This document shows, piece after piece, positions 44,210 through 53,274 of a stretch of 64,000 nt of DNA. The translations under genes and the position numbers were made by a program. The notes beneath the pieces are model-generated. The model was not told the DNA's origin. It was given only the letters and a program-made list of their open reading frames with translations, and did not search any database. The stretch covers positions 124,001-188,000 of the forward strand of contig JAEWCQ010000043.1 of NCBI GenBank assembly GCA_023390555.1, given 5' to 3'. Position 1 is the stretch's first letter, and each line of letters opens with the position of its first letter. Source of the DNA: Bacillota bacterium. Lineage in GTDB: Bacteria; Bacillota; Clostridia; Lachnospirales; Lachnospiraceae.

Positions 44210-44893
44210 CTACGCCGTTTCTATCTGTGCGATTTCTTCCTCCCGCACACGGATAGGCTGCATCATGATCCATACCCGGAGCAGCCGCTCCGATAAAAAT
44301 CCATACAGCCGTGCCTGATAAGAATCATAGCTGCCGGTATCCGCCTGCCGCTCGATTTCTTCTAACAGCGGAAAAAGCCATGTACAGTAAGCATCAAACA
44401 ATCTTTTCGAAGCAATCATCATATTTCCGAGATTCATCAGATTTGACTGCATGCAAAGATCAAACGCCGGAAGATAGTCCGGTTCCAACCTGCGAATGGT
44501 CTCTTTGCATAACAGCAGATCCTGCTCAAAATGCTGCGCGCAGTAATGCGCATACACGCTCCCCTGCTGGGACATCGAACTGTTTCCTAAAATAATATCA
44601 TAGTTTTGCAGAATAGACTCGATCTCCTCCCGCTCCAGCAGTCTGCCGTTTTGGACAAAATATCTTCTATAATGGCAAAGGCCGGCAATATCGCAGGTAA
44701 CATTCTTCCACATCCAGTAAATCCCGGTCAGCTCGCAATAACTGTCATTTTTATCCGAAATATGCTCTCCTGTATTATCTCCGGCATATCCCAAATCGGT
44801 TTTTCCCTCTCTGCCGACATGCAGTGGTATATAACCGTCTTTTTCCGGCACCGCAAACCTTTTGTGTGTCATAATGTAGATTTTTGTATCCAA
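44210..44893 (-). CDS. DUF4422-family glycosyltransferase
   Basis: A 227-aa protein from TTG 44893 (AAAGGACG upstream). KIYIMTHKRFAVPEKDGYIP, then GREGKTDLGYAGDNTGEHIS, YCELTGIYWMWKN, GLCHYRRYF and MNLGNMMIASKRLFDAYCTW are the conserved blocks of DUF4422, found in capsule and surface-glycan loci and thought to be glycosyltransferases. The same domain is fused into the 970-aa protein at 53264-56176. Position: third gene of the operon running from 46571 to 41785. Confidence 0.82.
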   Translation of the reverse strand: MDTKIYIMTHKRFAVPEKDGYIPLHVGREGKTDLGYAGDNTGEHISDKNDSYCELTGIYWMWKNVTCDIAGLCHYRRYFVQNGRLLEREEIESILQNYDIILGNSSMSQQGSVYAHYCAQHFEQDLLLCKETIRRLEPDYLPAFDLCMQSNLMNLGNMMIASKRLFDAYCTWLFPLLEEIERQADTGSYDSYQARLYGFLSERLLRVWIMMQPIRVREEEIAQIETA

Positions 44894-44926
44894 CTGTAAT
44901 CGTCCTTTCTTCTACCCCACTGCCGG

Positions 44927-45412
44927 TCAGTCCTTTCGGAAATCAACTCTGGCGTAGAGTTTTCCGTCCACGGTGATTCCTTCGGCTTTTAAATTGGCGG
45001 CAGCGAAGTTTAAAAATTCGGTATCTGCAGTATCTGCGAGCAATATTCCGGTTTTTTCGGAAAGAAATTTCCAGAGACCGTATTTTTCTCCGGCAGAAAG
45101 ATACTCATTTACATGAAACAACGTGGCAACATCATAGTGGATTCCACTCTCTGCAACAGCTTTCAGGCTGGGATAGATGGTATCATAGATCCTGTGATAA
45201 ACCGGAAAATCCGTTTCTCCCGGGAATGCTGCACCGTCTAAGTGCACCTTTGGTGAAATCTCCAAACCCATCACCTGCCTGGAAACTGCTCCGCAGCGCT
45301 TCAAAAACATGCCGATATCCAATATACTCTGAGGATCTGCCTGACGAATTAGTTCATAATACACATAAATATCGGTTCCATCCGTAATGATCCGCTCACT
45401 TGCCTGTTCCAT
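44927..45412 (-). CDS. Small Rossmann-like protein, possibly degenerate methyltransferase
   Basis: A 161-aa protein from ATG 45412 (GGAGGAGG upstream). SILDIGMFLKRCG at about residues 30-42 and VMGLEIS resemble motifs I and II of class I methyltransferases, but the GCGxG glycines are replaced (DIGMF), so SAM binding is doubtful. DVATLFHVNEYLSAGEK sits where the 'post-I/motif IV' segment would be. It may be a non-catalytic partner or a shifted-specificity enzyme. It lies between two glycosyltransferase genes in one operon, and overlaps the region just after the upstream gene's stop by a few bases of spacing only. Confidence 0.5.
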   Translation of the reverse strand: MEQASERIITDGTDIYVYYELIRQADPQSILDIGMFLKRCGAVSRQVMGLEISPKVHLDGAAFPGETDFPVYHRIYDTIYPSLKAVAESGIHYDVATLFHVNEYLSAGEKYGLWKFLSEKTGILLADTADTEFLNFAAANLKAEGITVDGKLYARVDFRKD

Positions 45413-45425
45413 TTTCCTCCTCCGG

Positions 45426-46571
45426 TTACTCATATTCCTTCCGAATTATCTGCTCCAGCCGTTGTTTCCACGTATCTGTTTTTGCTTTTTCATATGCATT
45501 GCACCGTATGTGATTCCACCGCTTTTCATCCTGCAAAACAGCCTTTACTTTTTTTACTGTCCGGTCCAGATGGTCAAAATCAATATAGAGTATATCCGTT
45601 TCATCCACAAAACGCTCCTCCAGATACCGGCTGCGGTTGCTGAGACAGACTGCACCGTTTAACATGCTGTTGCATACCCTGTCATGTCCGCCGTTTCCAA
45701 AAAAGGGCTGCATATTCAGGCACAGTTTCGCCTCTCCCATTTTCTGAATGCATTCCTCCGAAACAAGCCGTCCTCCCAGTTCCACGCGCTCCGGGTATTT
45801 TTCCTTCAATTCTTCCCAGTTGGCACCGTAGATCCGTATCGGAATTCCGCCTTCTGCAAGTGCCCCAATGATTTTTTGTTTCAAATCGTGCATGGCCCTG
45901 CGTTCTACCGTCATTTGCACAATCGAAATCAGCTGCAGACGTTCTCCATAGGTATACTTCCTTTTGCTTTGCAATAGATAGGTATCTACGACATCATCCA
46001 CCTCAACATAAGGGTCATGCATATATATCTGATAACAGAACTCATAAAAATCCAGTTCTTTTCCCCGCATAAAATCGATATGTGGATAATTCAGGTTGGT
46101 CTGCTGGCAATGCCCTGTGTACAATACACCGATTTCCCGGTCTGCGCTTTCAAACAGATCCAATTCTGTCCCTGCAAGCGGAAGAAAATTGGTCTGCTCC
46201 GCTACCTGCGGAAAATTTGTACGCATAAAATCACGATGGAAACGATCCACCGTGATAAATTGCAGATTTGGATAACTTGCTGCAATGGTATCCAGATAAT
46301 TTACCGGATGGTCAAACAAAATATCATAGATCCGTACTTTTTTCCGTTCCCAGTAAATGCCTCCCCCTTCTCCGAAGGAAATCCGAACGCCTATATTATT
46401 GCAACAGATCACGACCGTGTTTTCATCGATCCGGCTGTCCAGCAGATACAGCTGCTGTGTCACGCTATTCATATCTTCCGCATTGAGAAAAAACGTGTCA
46501 TCTCTTCCCGCCGCCATAGAATGCATGAAGTAATTCAGCGTTTCGATGTATCCTTTGATGAATATTACCAT
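45426..46571 (-). CDS. GT-B glycosyltransferase related to CgeB (divergent type)
   Basis: A 381-aa protein from ATG 46571 (AAAGGAG upstream). The N-terminal half differs from the other paralogues (VIFIKGYIETLNYFMHSMAA; IYDILFDHPVNYLDTIAA; QFITVDRFHRDFMRTNFPQ; REIGVLYTGHCQQTNL). The C-terminal half keeps the GT-B donor-site pattern IRIYGANWEELKEKYPERVE, GEAKLCLNMQPFFGNGGHDR, VCNSMLNGAVCLSNRSRYLE. This DHPV-type N-terminal half is shared with the 970-aa protein and with the unknown protein at 49344. First gene of the operon 46571-41785. Confidence 0.75.
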   Translation of the reverse strand: MVIFIKGYIETLNYFMHSMAAGRDDTFFLNAEDMNSVTQQLYLLDSRIDENTVVICCNNIGVRISFGEGGGIYWERKKVRIYDILFDHPVNYLDTIAASYPNLQFITVDRFHRDFMRTNFPQVAEQTNFLPLAGTELDLFESADREIGVLYTGHCQQTNLNYPHIDFMRGKELDFYEFCYQIYMHDPYVEVDDVVDTYLLQSKRKYTYGERLQLISIVQMTVERRAMHDLKQKIIGALAEGGIPIRIYGANWEELKEKYPERVELGGRLVSEECIQKMGEAKLCLNMQPFFGNGGHDRVCNSMLNGAVCLSNRSRYLEERFVDETDILYIDFDHLDRTVKKVKAVLQDEKRWNHIRCNAYEKAKTDTWKQRLEQIIRKEYE

Positions 46572-46711
46572 TTTTTCTCCTTTATCGTGAATAGAAATTC
46601 CTCCGTCATGCAAAAACAAACAGATCTCCTTTCAGCTTTCCGCCTTATCACGGCATCAAATTAGAAATGGAATTTTTTTGTTTCCACGCAGCAAGGCTTT
46701 TCTATCAATCA

Positions 46712-46757
46712 AAAAAGACTGTACAATCCAACTAGCTTTCGCTGCTGACAATACAGC
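46712..46757 (-). terminator. Probable terminator after the 121-aa protein gene
   Basis: Minus-strand GGCTGTAT pairs with GTACAGTC (with a G-U) around a longer loop, followed by TTTTTTG, about 16 bp past the stop at 46774. Confidence 0.55.
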
Positions 46758-46773
46758 CCTTTTCTAACCCAAA

Positions 46774-47139
46774 TTATGAAATTACATTTCTGGCCGCCAC
46801 TTCAAACGTTTCGAAAAACGGAATTACCTTTGTCTGAAAACTTACTGCCATTCCACTGTCATTCTTATTCTGATACAGGTCGTTAAACTCTACAAATATG
46901 TCGTTTACCGCATCCTTTTCCACCTGTAATTCCTTTTCATTCAGAACTTCCATGGTTCCGTTCAGAACTTGAATTTCCCAGTTTATCCCTTTTATTACAG
47001 AAAGAAGATATTCATCCGTATCCGGCTGACGCTCTCCTGCCAGTTCATCTGATACCGCTTTCATTGCCTTCACCAATCGTGGATTGTAATCCAGCATTGC
47101 CTGTAATGCTTCTACCTGTTCTGCTCTGTTTTCTATCAT
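46774..47139 (-). CDS. Small uncharacterised helical protein
   Basis: A 121-aa acidic, helix-rich protein (VEALQAMLDYNPRLVKAMKA; EKELQVEKDAVNDIFVEFND) with no signal peptide, membrane segment or known motif that I recognise. The ATG at 47139 has GGAGG upstream, and a terminator follows, so it is probably a genuine monocistronic gene. Its position between glycosyltransferase units suggests a chaperone- or adaptor-like role, but that is only context. Confidence 0.6.
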   Translation of the reverse strand: MIENRAEQVEALQAMLDYNPRLVKAMKAVSDELAGERQPDTDEYLLSVIKGINWEIQVLNGTMEVLNEKELQVEKDAVNDIFVEFNDLYQNKNDSGMAVSFQTKVIPFFETFEVAARNVIS

Positions 47140-47275
47140 CTCTTAGCCTCCATGCTTTTGTATCATTCCATAATAGCAACTTATTTTATATATCGGCAGG
47201 GCACAACATTTTCTTTACTATTCTTTTTTCTTTTTATATAATTTAACTATCCTACATGATAGAAGAGGTTTTTCA

Positions 47276-48433
47276 ATGAAACTACTGTTTTGCGAAAGAA
47301 ATATGCTGATGCAGCGTGATATGGAAGAAGCATTGCACCGGATGAACATCTTTTTCCGCTGTGCTTCTTACGTTTTCTCCAATCCAGATTCGGATGATTA
47401 CTACTGCTCTCATCTGAAACATTTTTTAAAGGAAGACTCCTATGACGCCGTATTCAGCTTTAACTTTATTCCGGTCATTGCAGATGTCTGCCACGAAATG
47501 GAGCTCCCGTATCTGGTCTGGACGTATGATGCAGGCTGGGAATGCGGGCGTACCGATGCCTTTTTTTATCCGACCAACCACATCTTTCATTTTGATAAAA
47601 CGGCATGTACAGATTACCGCAGCCGTGGATACCATAATATTTTCCATCTGCCGCTTGCCGTCAACTGCCACCGGCTGGATGCCCGTAGCGATACACCTGC
47701 ACAAGCGGCAGCTTCCCGTTCGGATGTGGCTTTTGTCGGAAATCTCTATGAAAATTATGACATGGATACCTATCCTCTGTTAAGGGAGCTTCCGTCTGAT
47801 CTATCCATACCATTGAAAGAATTTCTGCTGAAACAGATTCCGCAGTACACGAACCACCATCTCTGGGAACTGCTGACCGATGCGTATACAGCAGAGCTGC
47901 TTTCCAGTCGTCAGGAAGGCTTCCTTTTCAACCGCACCGGTCTCATCGCAGCCTGTGCCGGTATGATCTCCTACGAGCAGCGAAAGTACCTCCTAAATCT
48001 TATCAGTGGTGAATTTCCGCTTACTTTATACAGCTATTCCAATCCCGAATTGGTTCCGAACGCACAGTATGCCTACCGTGCCTACTACTACGAGCAGATG
48101 CCTCGTATCTTCAAATATGCAGCTGTAAACTTAAATTTTACGCTGCCTTCCATACAGACCGGCATGCCGTTGCGAATGCTCGATGTTTTAGGCGCCGGGG
48201 GCTTTCTCATTACCAACGAGCAGGAGGAGCTGTATGACCATTTTCAGGTTGGACGAGATTTAGAGATCTTTCGTTCTTCGGAGGAACTTATGGATAAGAT
48301 CCGTTTTTACCGGAAGCATCGGGATGAGGCTGCCCGTATTGCAGAAAACGGCCATGCTGTCGTCCGGCAGGATTTTTCCTTTGAAAAGCAGTTTGCTAAA
48401 ATACTAGAACAGAGCGGGCTCCATCTGCTCTAA
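47276..48433 (+). CDS. CgeB-like GT-B glycosyltransferase (paralogue 4)
   Basis: A 385-aa protein from ATG 47276 (AGAAGAGG upstream). MKLLFCERNMLMQRDMEEAL, YDAVFSFNFIPVIADVC, YLVWTYDAGWEC, VAFVGNLYENYDMDT, then FKYAAVNLNFTLPSIQTGMP and LRMLDVLGAGGFLITNEQEE are the family blocks. It stands alone on the plus strand between two minus-strand operons. Its last 30 bp overlap, tail to tail, with the GT8 gene. Confidence 0.82.
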   Translation: MKLLFCERNMLMQRDMEEALHRMNIFFRCASYVFSNPDSDDYYCSHLKHFLKEDSYDAVFSFNFIPVIADVCHEMELPYLVWTYDAGWECGRTDAFFYPTNHIFHFDKTACTDYRSRGYHNIFHLPLAVNCHRLDARSDTPAQAAASRSDVAFVGNLYENYDMDTYPLLRELPSDLSIPLKEFLLKQIPQYTNHHLWELLTDAYTAELLSSRQEGFLFNRTGLIAACAGMISYEQRKYLLNLISGEFPLTLYSYSNPELVPNAQYAYRAYYYEQMPRIFKYAAVNLNFTLPSIQTGMPLRMLDVLGAGGFLITNEQEELYDHFQVGRDLEIFRSSEELMDKIRFYRKHRDEAARIAENGHAVVRQDFSFEKQFAKILEQSGLHLL

Positions 48434-49330
48434 TTCGTTTGCATATTTCCAATATGCCCCATCGAACAAGTCATACACCGTGGTCTGTTTTCTTGTGGAT
48501 AACCATGGCTTTGTTGCGGCAAGATAGTGGATAATTCTTGCATTTTGATATATCTGCCTTGTCATGTTCTGGTATTTTTCTTCAAATACCTTTGTGTCTT
48601 TTGCATCTGTTTCCATCGTATGATAATCCAAAAACTCCAGCCTGCCCGCCGCCAGCTTTGCCTTATCCAGATAATACCACGCCGGTGGGCAGTTATAGAG
48701 GTCCCAGCCGGCAATCTCAAGCTGATCGTAAAAAAGTTCATTCATGACATCCTGATCATTGTAATAATACCGTTCATAGTTCTGATAGATGCTGTCCATC
48801 ATCCGCTCCGCTCCGCTAACCGCCCGCAGGTAGTCCAGATGAAACAGCATAACGCCCGCATTAAAATAAGTGTAGTTCTCCGGAATCCCCAGACGCTGCA
48901 TATTTTCTTTATGGAACGAATTGATCTTACCGAAAATATCTTCACAGACGGCAAATGCCTTTCCCCGCAGATCCGTCTCATACAATTCCAGCAAAGATCC
49001 CTGGATCACCATATCAACATCAAGGTATAATATCCGGTCCAGCTCCTTGGGCAGAAGATTGATCCCGAGTATCCGATAATACGTATCCACATTGATTCCA
49101 CTCTTCGACTGCACCTGCTCTTTAAAAGCAGTTCCGACATACAGCGGATGCAGACGTTTCTCCTGAAATTTTTCGCAAAACCGCGCCAGTCCGGAGAGTT
49201 CCTCCCGGCTGAGCCCCTCATACGGGAGATAAATATCCATCGGAATATTCCGGTGGTTTTCAAACAGAGAATACAGCATGACATAGGCCGGTTTTAAATA
49301 TAATGAATTCGTAACGATCATAAGATTCAT
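48404..49330 (-). CDS. GT8-family glycosyltransferase
   Basis: A 308-aa enzyme. MNLMIVTNSLYLKPAYVMLY and the metal-binding DxD at 104-106 (ILYLDVDMVIQGSL), YFNAGVMLFHLDYLR, NDQDVMNELF and the late IIHYLAATKPW motif are the full GT8 signature (galactosyl/glucosyl-transferases using UDP-sugars). It is the last gene of the minus-strand operon starting at 56176. Tail overlap of 30 bp with the plus-strand CgeB-like gene and no visible terminator in between. Confidence 0.9.
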   Translation of the reverse strand: MNLMIVTNSLYLKPAYVMLYSLFENHRNIPMDIYLPYEGLSREELSGLARFCEKFQEKRLHPLYVGTAFKEQVQSKSGINVDTYYRILGINLLPKELDRILYLDVDMVIQGSLLELYETDLRGKAFAVCEDIFGKINSFHKENMQRLGIPENYTYFNAGVMLFHLDYLRAVSGAERMMDSIYQNYERYYYNDQDVMNELFYDQLEIAGWDLYNCPPAWYYLDKAKLAAGRLEFLDYHTMETDAKDTKVFEEKYQNMTRQIYQNARIIHYLAATKPWLSTRKQTTVYDLFDGAYWKYANELEQMEPALF

Positions 49331-49343
49331 GTAATATCCCCTT

Positions 49344-50141
49344 TCACGTAAGCAGAGTGACCGGAAAATCCATCTCCAGAAATTCCTCCGCCAACTGCGT
49401 TAAAGTTATCCTGTCAATTGTAACCGCTTCGCATTCCAGGTTATCCCTGTTTTTATAATACGCAGCGAAATGATCCTGCATCAGATACATGACATCCAGA
49501 TATTCCTCATCCGTACAGGAAAAACCGATCTCTCTCAAACACTGCCGCAAAGTCTGCGCATCCCCCTGCCGGGACTGCTTTACAAGTGTCTGCCATCGCT
49601 CCGCAATCACGTTGAGGTATTCCGGCTTTTCAGCCAGCCGCTCCTTGAGCTGTCCGCTGCCGAAAACTTCCAGATAACAGCATGTCTTTGCCGGCAGGTT
49701 CCACAATGTCTCAGGAAGGACATTCCGGTTTAATATCCGTTTATAATAAGCACCGATATACTCCCGGTCTTCTCCCAGCATACAGTAGCACCTTGTCGTA
49801 AAGTTCCATCTCCAGATCCAGAACTCATTGTATTCCCACGGTCTTTTAAACAATAGATGGATCACAGGAATACTCATATTTACATAGTACGGCTCTTCCT
49901 CCGTTGACTTAGAGGTAATGCAGGCAAAATCTGCCACGATCAGCATATCCGGTCGGATTTCCTGCGATATACGGTCAAATTCAGCCGCACCCTTCCACAA
50001 ATCCCTGGCTATATGAATATCCAGCGGAACTGTTTTCAGCTTCATTCCATTTAAAACCTGCTCCAGCTCCAGCATGAACTGCCTGCCTAATGCACTCGTT
50101 TTTTCGTCCGTTAACAGCACAATTTTAGTAATCTTCCGCAT
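49344..50141 (-). CDS. Protein resembling only the N-terminal half of a GT-B glycosyltransferase
   Basis: A 265-aa protein. It starts KITKIVLLTDEKTSALGRQF and contains RPDMLIVADFACITSK, IPVIHLLFKRPWEYNEFWIW and CYCMLGEDREYIGAYYKRIL. These align in order with the acceptor-side half of the GT-B proteins at 45426 and 53264 (xxDHPVxx, then 'ThDxxYxxFxRxY'). No donor-binding C-terminal domain follows; the last 110 residues are helical. It may be a partner subunit or a decayed enzyme. Its start overlaps the preceding gene by 17 bp, suggesting coupled translation. Confidence 0.5.
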   Translation of the reverse strand: MRKITKIVLLTDEKTSALGRQFMLELEQVLNGMKLKTVPLDIHIARDLWKGAAEFDRISQEIRPDMLIVADFACITSKSTEEEPYYVNMSIPVIHLLFKRPWEYNEFWIWRWNFTTRCYCMLGEDREYIGAYYKRILNRNVLPETLWNLPAKTCCYLEVFGSGQLKERLAEKPEYLNVIAERWQTLVKQSRQGDAQTLRQCLREIGFSCTDEEYLDVMYLMQDHFAAYYKNRDNLECEAVTIDRITLTQLAEEFLEMDFPVTLLT

Positions 50142-50796
50142 GTATCATATCTCCGTATTCTTGTAAGAACACTTCCTGCCATTCAAAATATTTTTCCAGA
50201 TTCACGTATCCGTCATCATGCATACACCATGCATGCTCCATGTAGGGAACAACCACCTTATATTCTTTTCTCCGAAATTCCATGGACTGCGATACATCGT
50301 AAAAATCCCATCCCAGAAACAGATCCTCCCGCCACGGAAGATCGTACTGCGTTGCCATGAGCAGTCCGTCTATTGCCTCTACTTCCGTATAAGGCTGCTT
50401 CACCGGTCCGATCACAGCCAGTCCGGATTCCCTGATATTGCTGGAATAGATCATTCCGACCCTGCCTTCCGCCCACATGACACCATTTGGCGGAAGCTTC
50501 GGGGCCCCTACCATCCCAAACATTCCGACACGTTCATCCGTAAACACCTGTAACAACTCTGCAAGAAAATCCGGATTTGAAATGAACACATCCTGATGCA
50601 GATAGACCTTGTACTTTGCATCGGACTGCTGCATTCCAAACTGATAGCCGGCCGTCATGGAAGGTGCACCCTTGACCGAAAGCTGCTCTACTTCATATCC
50701 CTGCGGCACGTGAAGCAAACCGATATACCGAAGACATTCCTCCTCATACATCTCGTCATTCACACACAGGATAAAACAGATCTTTTTCTCATTCAT
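50125..50796 (-). CDS. Glycosyltransferase, Glyco_tranf_2_5-like, short (copy 3)
   Basis: A 223-aa protein consisting only of the GT-A-like domain seen in the proteins at 40685 and 42925: ICFILCVNDEMYEEECLRYI, SMTAGYQFGM, YKVYLHQDVFI, ATQYDLPWREDLFLGWDFYD, EFRRKEYKVVVPYM, AWCMHDDG. It lacks their helical C-terminal extension. It overlaps the genes on both sides (8 bp and 17 bp), typical of a tightly coupled operon. Confidence 0.75.
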   Translation of the reverse strand: MNEKKICFILCVNDEMYEEECLRYIGLLHVPQGYEVEQLSVKGAPSMTAGYQFGMQQSDAKYKVYLHQDVFISNPDFLAELLQVFTDERVGMFGMVGAPKLPPNGVMWAEGRVGMIYSSNIRESGLAVIGPVKQPYTEVEAIDGLLMATQYDLPWREDLFLGWDFYDVSQSMEFRRKEYKVVVPYMEHAWCMHDDGYVNLEKYFEWQEVFLQEYGDMIHAEDY

Positions 50797-51808
50797 GACG
50801 CTCTCTTCGTACCTCCTCCTCTATTTGCCTCACCCGCTCTAACAACAGCTTCTGACTTTCGTCATTCCACTGCATGAGCTGGATATCCATCGGTGCAATC
50901 TTGTCCTTTACATAACGGCTGCCGTAATCCCCACGTACCGTCCATCGTTTTAAATCTGCAATCTGACTAAGCAGTTTCAGTGCATCAACAGGCTCCTGCC
51001 TCAGATAGGCCTGAACGCAGATATTCACGCCATAGGAATACATCTGGAGCAGCTCATATTCCACCGAATCACGGATCTGCTCATAGTACGGCAGCGTATG
51101 CTCCTTCTCGAAGATGGCACGCATGGCCTCACAGATGTTGTAATAATACTTTTCTGTCCGTACAATCTTAGATGCTGAATCCGGCTGATTCCGGTACATA
51201 TACAGTACCTCCTTCACGCTTCCGATGGAATCAATGACAGAAAATAAATAGGTCAGGAAATCGGCATCTTCCAAAATTACATTTTGGCGGAACCGGAGCT
51301 TAGGATCTTCAAACAGGTCTCTTTTGTATAGCTTACTGAACAGATATCCGCCGCTTACAATCAACTCTTCCCGCTTTTTACAGTCCAGCGTTCCGGTCAG
51401 ATTGTCTGCCGTATGCAGGATGGAGTAATCCCCCTCCTGTCTGTAATAACCACAGTCCACCACATCATAACCGCCCTCCTGTGCTTTCTGGTACAGCTTT
51501 TCATACATCGCTATCTCCGGAAGGTCGTCACAGTCTACAAATCCAATATAGGTTCCCACAGCGGCTTCGATTCCGAGATTTCTTGCGCCTCCGGGACCTA
51601 AGTTTTGCTCAGCCTCGATCACGCGTACCAGTTCCGGAAACTGCCGTTCACATTCCCGCATCACCTGTAAACTGTGATCCGTCGAGCCGTCGTTCACCAG
51701 AATCAGTTCCATTCCCTTTAAGGTCTGATTCACGAGATTCCCAAGGCACTCCGCCAAGATCTTCTCTCTGTTGTATATCGGTACAATCACACTTACTGTT
51801 TTGCACAT
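50789..51808 (-). CDS. GT2-family glycosyltransferase
   Basis: A 339-aa protein. VSVIVPIYNREKILAECLGN, VNDGSTDHS, GPGGARNLGIEAAVGTYIGF and VDCDDLPE (D92, D94, D95) are the GT2 nucleotide-sugar and metal motifs; LRFRQNVILEDADFLTYLF supplies the acceptor-side ED motif. The C-terminal 100 residues are helical. Overlaps the TPR-like gene by 16 bp at its start. Confidence 0.88.
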   Translation of the reverse strand: MCKTVSVIVPIYNREKILAECLGNLVNQTLKGMELILVNDGSTDHSLQVMRECERQFPELVRVIEAEQNLGPGGARNLGIEAAVGTYIGFVDCDDLPEIAMYEKLYQKAQEGGYDVVDCGYYRQEGDYSILHTADNLTGTLDCKKREELIVSGGYLFSKLYKRDLFEDPKLRFRQNVILEDADFLTYLFSVIDSIGSVKEVLYMYRNQPDSASKIVRTEKYYYNICEAMRAIFEKEHTLPYYEQIRDSVEYELLQMYSYGVNICVQAYLRQEPVDALKLLSQIADLKRWTVRGDYGSRYVKDKIAPMDIQLMQWNDESQKLLLERVRQIEEEVRRERHE

Positions 51809-52449
51809 GCCAGCTTCTCCTCATATTTGGCAGCCTTTGTCTCATCTCCACACTTACGGCACAGCACAGACAAAAACTCCAGGTACTTGATCTCCTGCGG
51901 ATAATACCCGTATGCATATTCCAGCAGACGCACTGCCTCTTTGATCCGGTTGTGATCCAGATAGAGGCAGGCAGCCACCAGGTAGCTGTTTTTCTTTTCA
52001 AGCCCGCCGACATAGATGATGTGAGCCAGTGCCGTCACCGATATTGCATGTTCCACCAGACAATTGTAGAAACGCTGCTCGGAATCCGGCTGGCTTCCAA
52101 TTTCCATCTCCCACAGCCGGAATTCAACTTTCTTCAGTACCGTAGTCAGCTCCCGCAGGGAATTCCCGTTTAATACAAACAGGGAAGCCTCTGTTTCCCG
52201 GATCTCATCTGCCGTGATAACCGCAAAGATATGTCCGTAGGACAACTCTGAAATGGCAGGCGCATAATAGCGCAGCACATCCATATCCTGATAGATGACC
52301 AGAAAACGCTCAATACTCTCTTTCGTCTTTTTCGCCAGACACGCATCCAGCTCTTCCACATACTGATAGCCTCGTTCCCAATACCGCATGATGTACTTTT
52401 CGTAATCGGCCCGGTTATCTACGAAATCCGGTAACTCTCTCTCTTTCAT
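51793..52449 (-). CDS. Helical-repeat (TPR-like) protein
   Basis: A 218-aa soluble, almost entirely helical protein. The C-terminal third (AACLYLDHNRIKEAVRLLEY, then YLEFLSVLCRKCGDETKAAK) reads as two TPR-like repeats. No catalytic motif. It sits between two GT2 genes with 16-bp and 3-bp junctions, so a scaffold for the glycosyltransferases is plausible but unproven. Confidence 0.6.
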   Translation of the reverse strand: MKERELPDFVDNRADYEKYIMRYWERGYQYVEELDACLAKKTKESIERFLVIYQDMDVLRYYAPAISELSYGHIFAVITADEIRETEASLFVLNGNSLRELTTVLKKVEFRLWEMEIGSQPDSEQRFYNCLVEHAISVTALAHIIYVGGLEKKNSYLVAACLYLDHNRIKEAVRLLEYAYGYYPQEIKYLEFLSVLCRKCGDETKAAKYEEKLACAKQ

Positions 52450-52452
52450 TTT

Positions 52453-53274
52453 CTAGTCTCCCATCTTCAAGATCTGTTCCAACAGCCGCACGAACTGCTC
52501 CTGCATGCCGATCGCCGCGGAATCACGCAGGATAACCTCCAGACGATGGTTTAAGGTGCCCGTTTGCTGATAATCGGCCTTATATTTCTGAATCAGACGG
52601 CAGCTCGCCAACAGATAATTGACTGCATTCCCCGAAACCCCGGTCGTGGAGTAGGAAGCCTCTAACAGCACCTCATCCACAAAAACCGCGGCATAGTTTT
52701 TCGCCATCCGCAACGCGTAATCATAGTCCTCCAATGCCTTAAATTCCAGATCGAACAATCCCGTATTCCGGATACATTCCCGTCTTGCCAGCAGTACCGG
52801 AGGTGATACCATATTGTCATAGAGAAGCTGCGCATAAATAGTGCCATTCCTTTTTTCCAATCCGATCTCCTCTGACGGAAGCACCGCATAGCTTCCTCCG
52901 CCCAGGTCATAACGCATTTTATGATAGCAAAAGCCCGCCTCCGGCCGTGCCTGCAATGCTTTCATCTGCTTTTCAAGTTTGTCCTTATGCCAATAATCAT
53001 CCGAGTCCTGAAATGCGATGTAGTCATATTTCGCTTTTTCCATCCCAAAATTTCTTGCACCTGAAGCCCCCTGGTTCTGATTGCTGAAATAATAGCGGAT
53101 TCTTTCATCACGCATGTTTTTGACCAGTTCTTCTGTCCCGTCGTTGGAAGCGTCGTCAACAATAATCAGCTCAATCTCCTCATACGTCTGTTTTAACACG
53201 CATTGCACGGCCTGCTCCAGACAGTGCACCCGGTTATAGGTAGGCAGAATGACGCTGACTTTTTCACGCTTCAT
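52453..53274 (-). CDS. GT2-family glycosyltransferase
   Basis: A 273-aa protein. VSVILPTYNRVHCLEQAVQC, IIVDDASNDGTEELV, GASGARNFGMEKAKYDYIAF and QDSDDYW (D90, D92, D93) are classical GT2 motifs; LKALEDYDYALRMAK carries the ED acceptor motif. Its start overlaps the end of the 970-aa gene by 11 bp. Confidence 0.9.
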   Translation of the reverse strand: MKREKVSVILPTYNRVHCLEQAVQCVLKQTYEEIELIIVDDASNDGTEELVKNMRDERIRYYFSNQNQGASGARNFGMEKAKYDYIAFQDSDDYWHKDKLEKQMKALQARPEAGFCYHKMRYDLGGGSYAVLPSEEIGLEKRNGTIYAQLLYDNMVSPPVLLARRECIRNTGLFDLEFKALEDYDYALRMAKNYAAVFVDEVLLEASYSTTGVSGNAVNYLLASCRLIQKYKADYQQTGTLNHRLEVILRDSAAIGMQEQFVRLLEQILKMGD

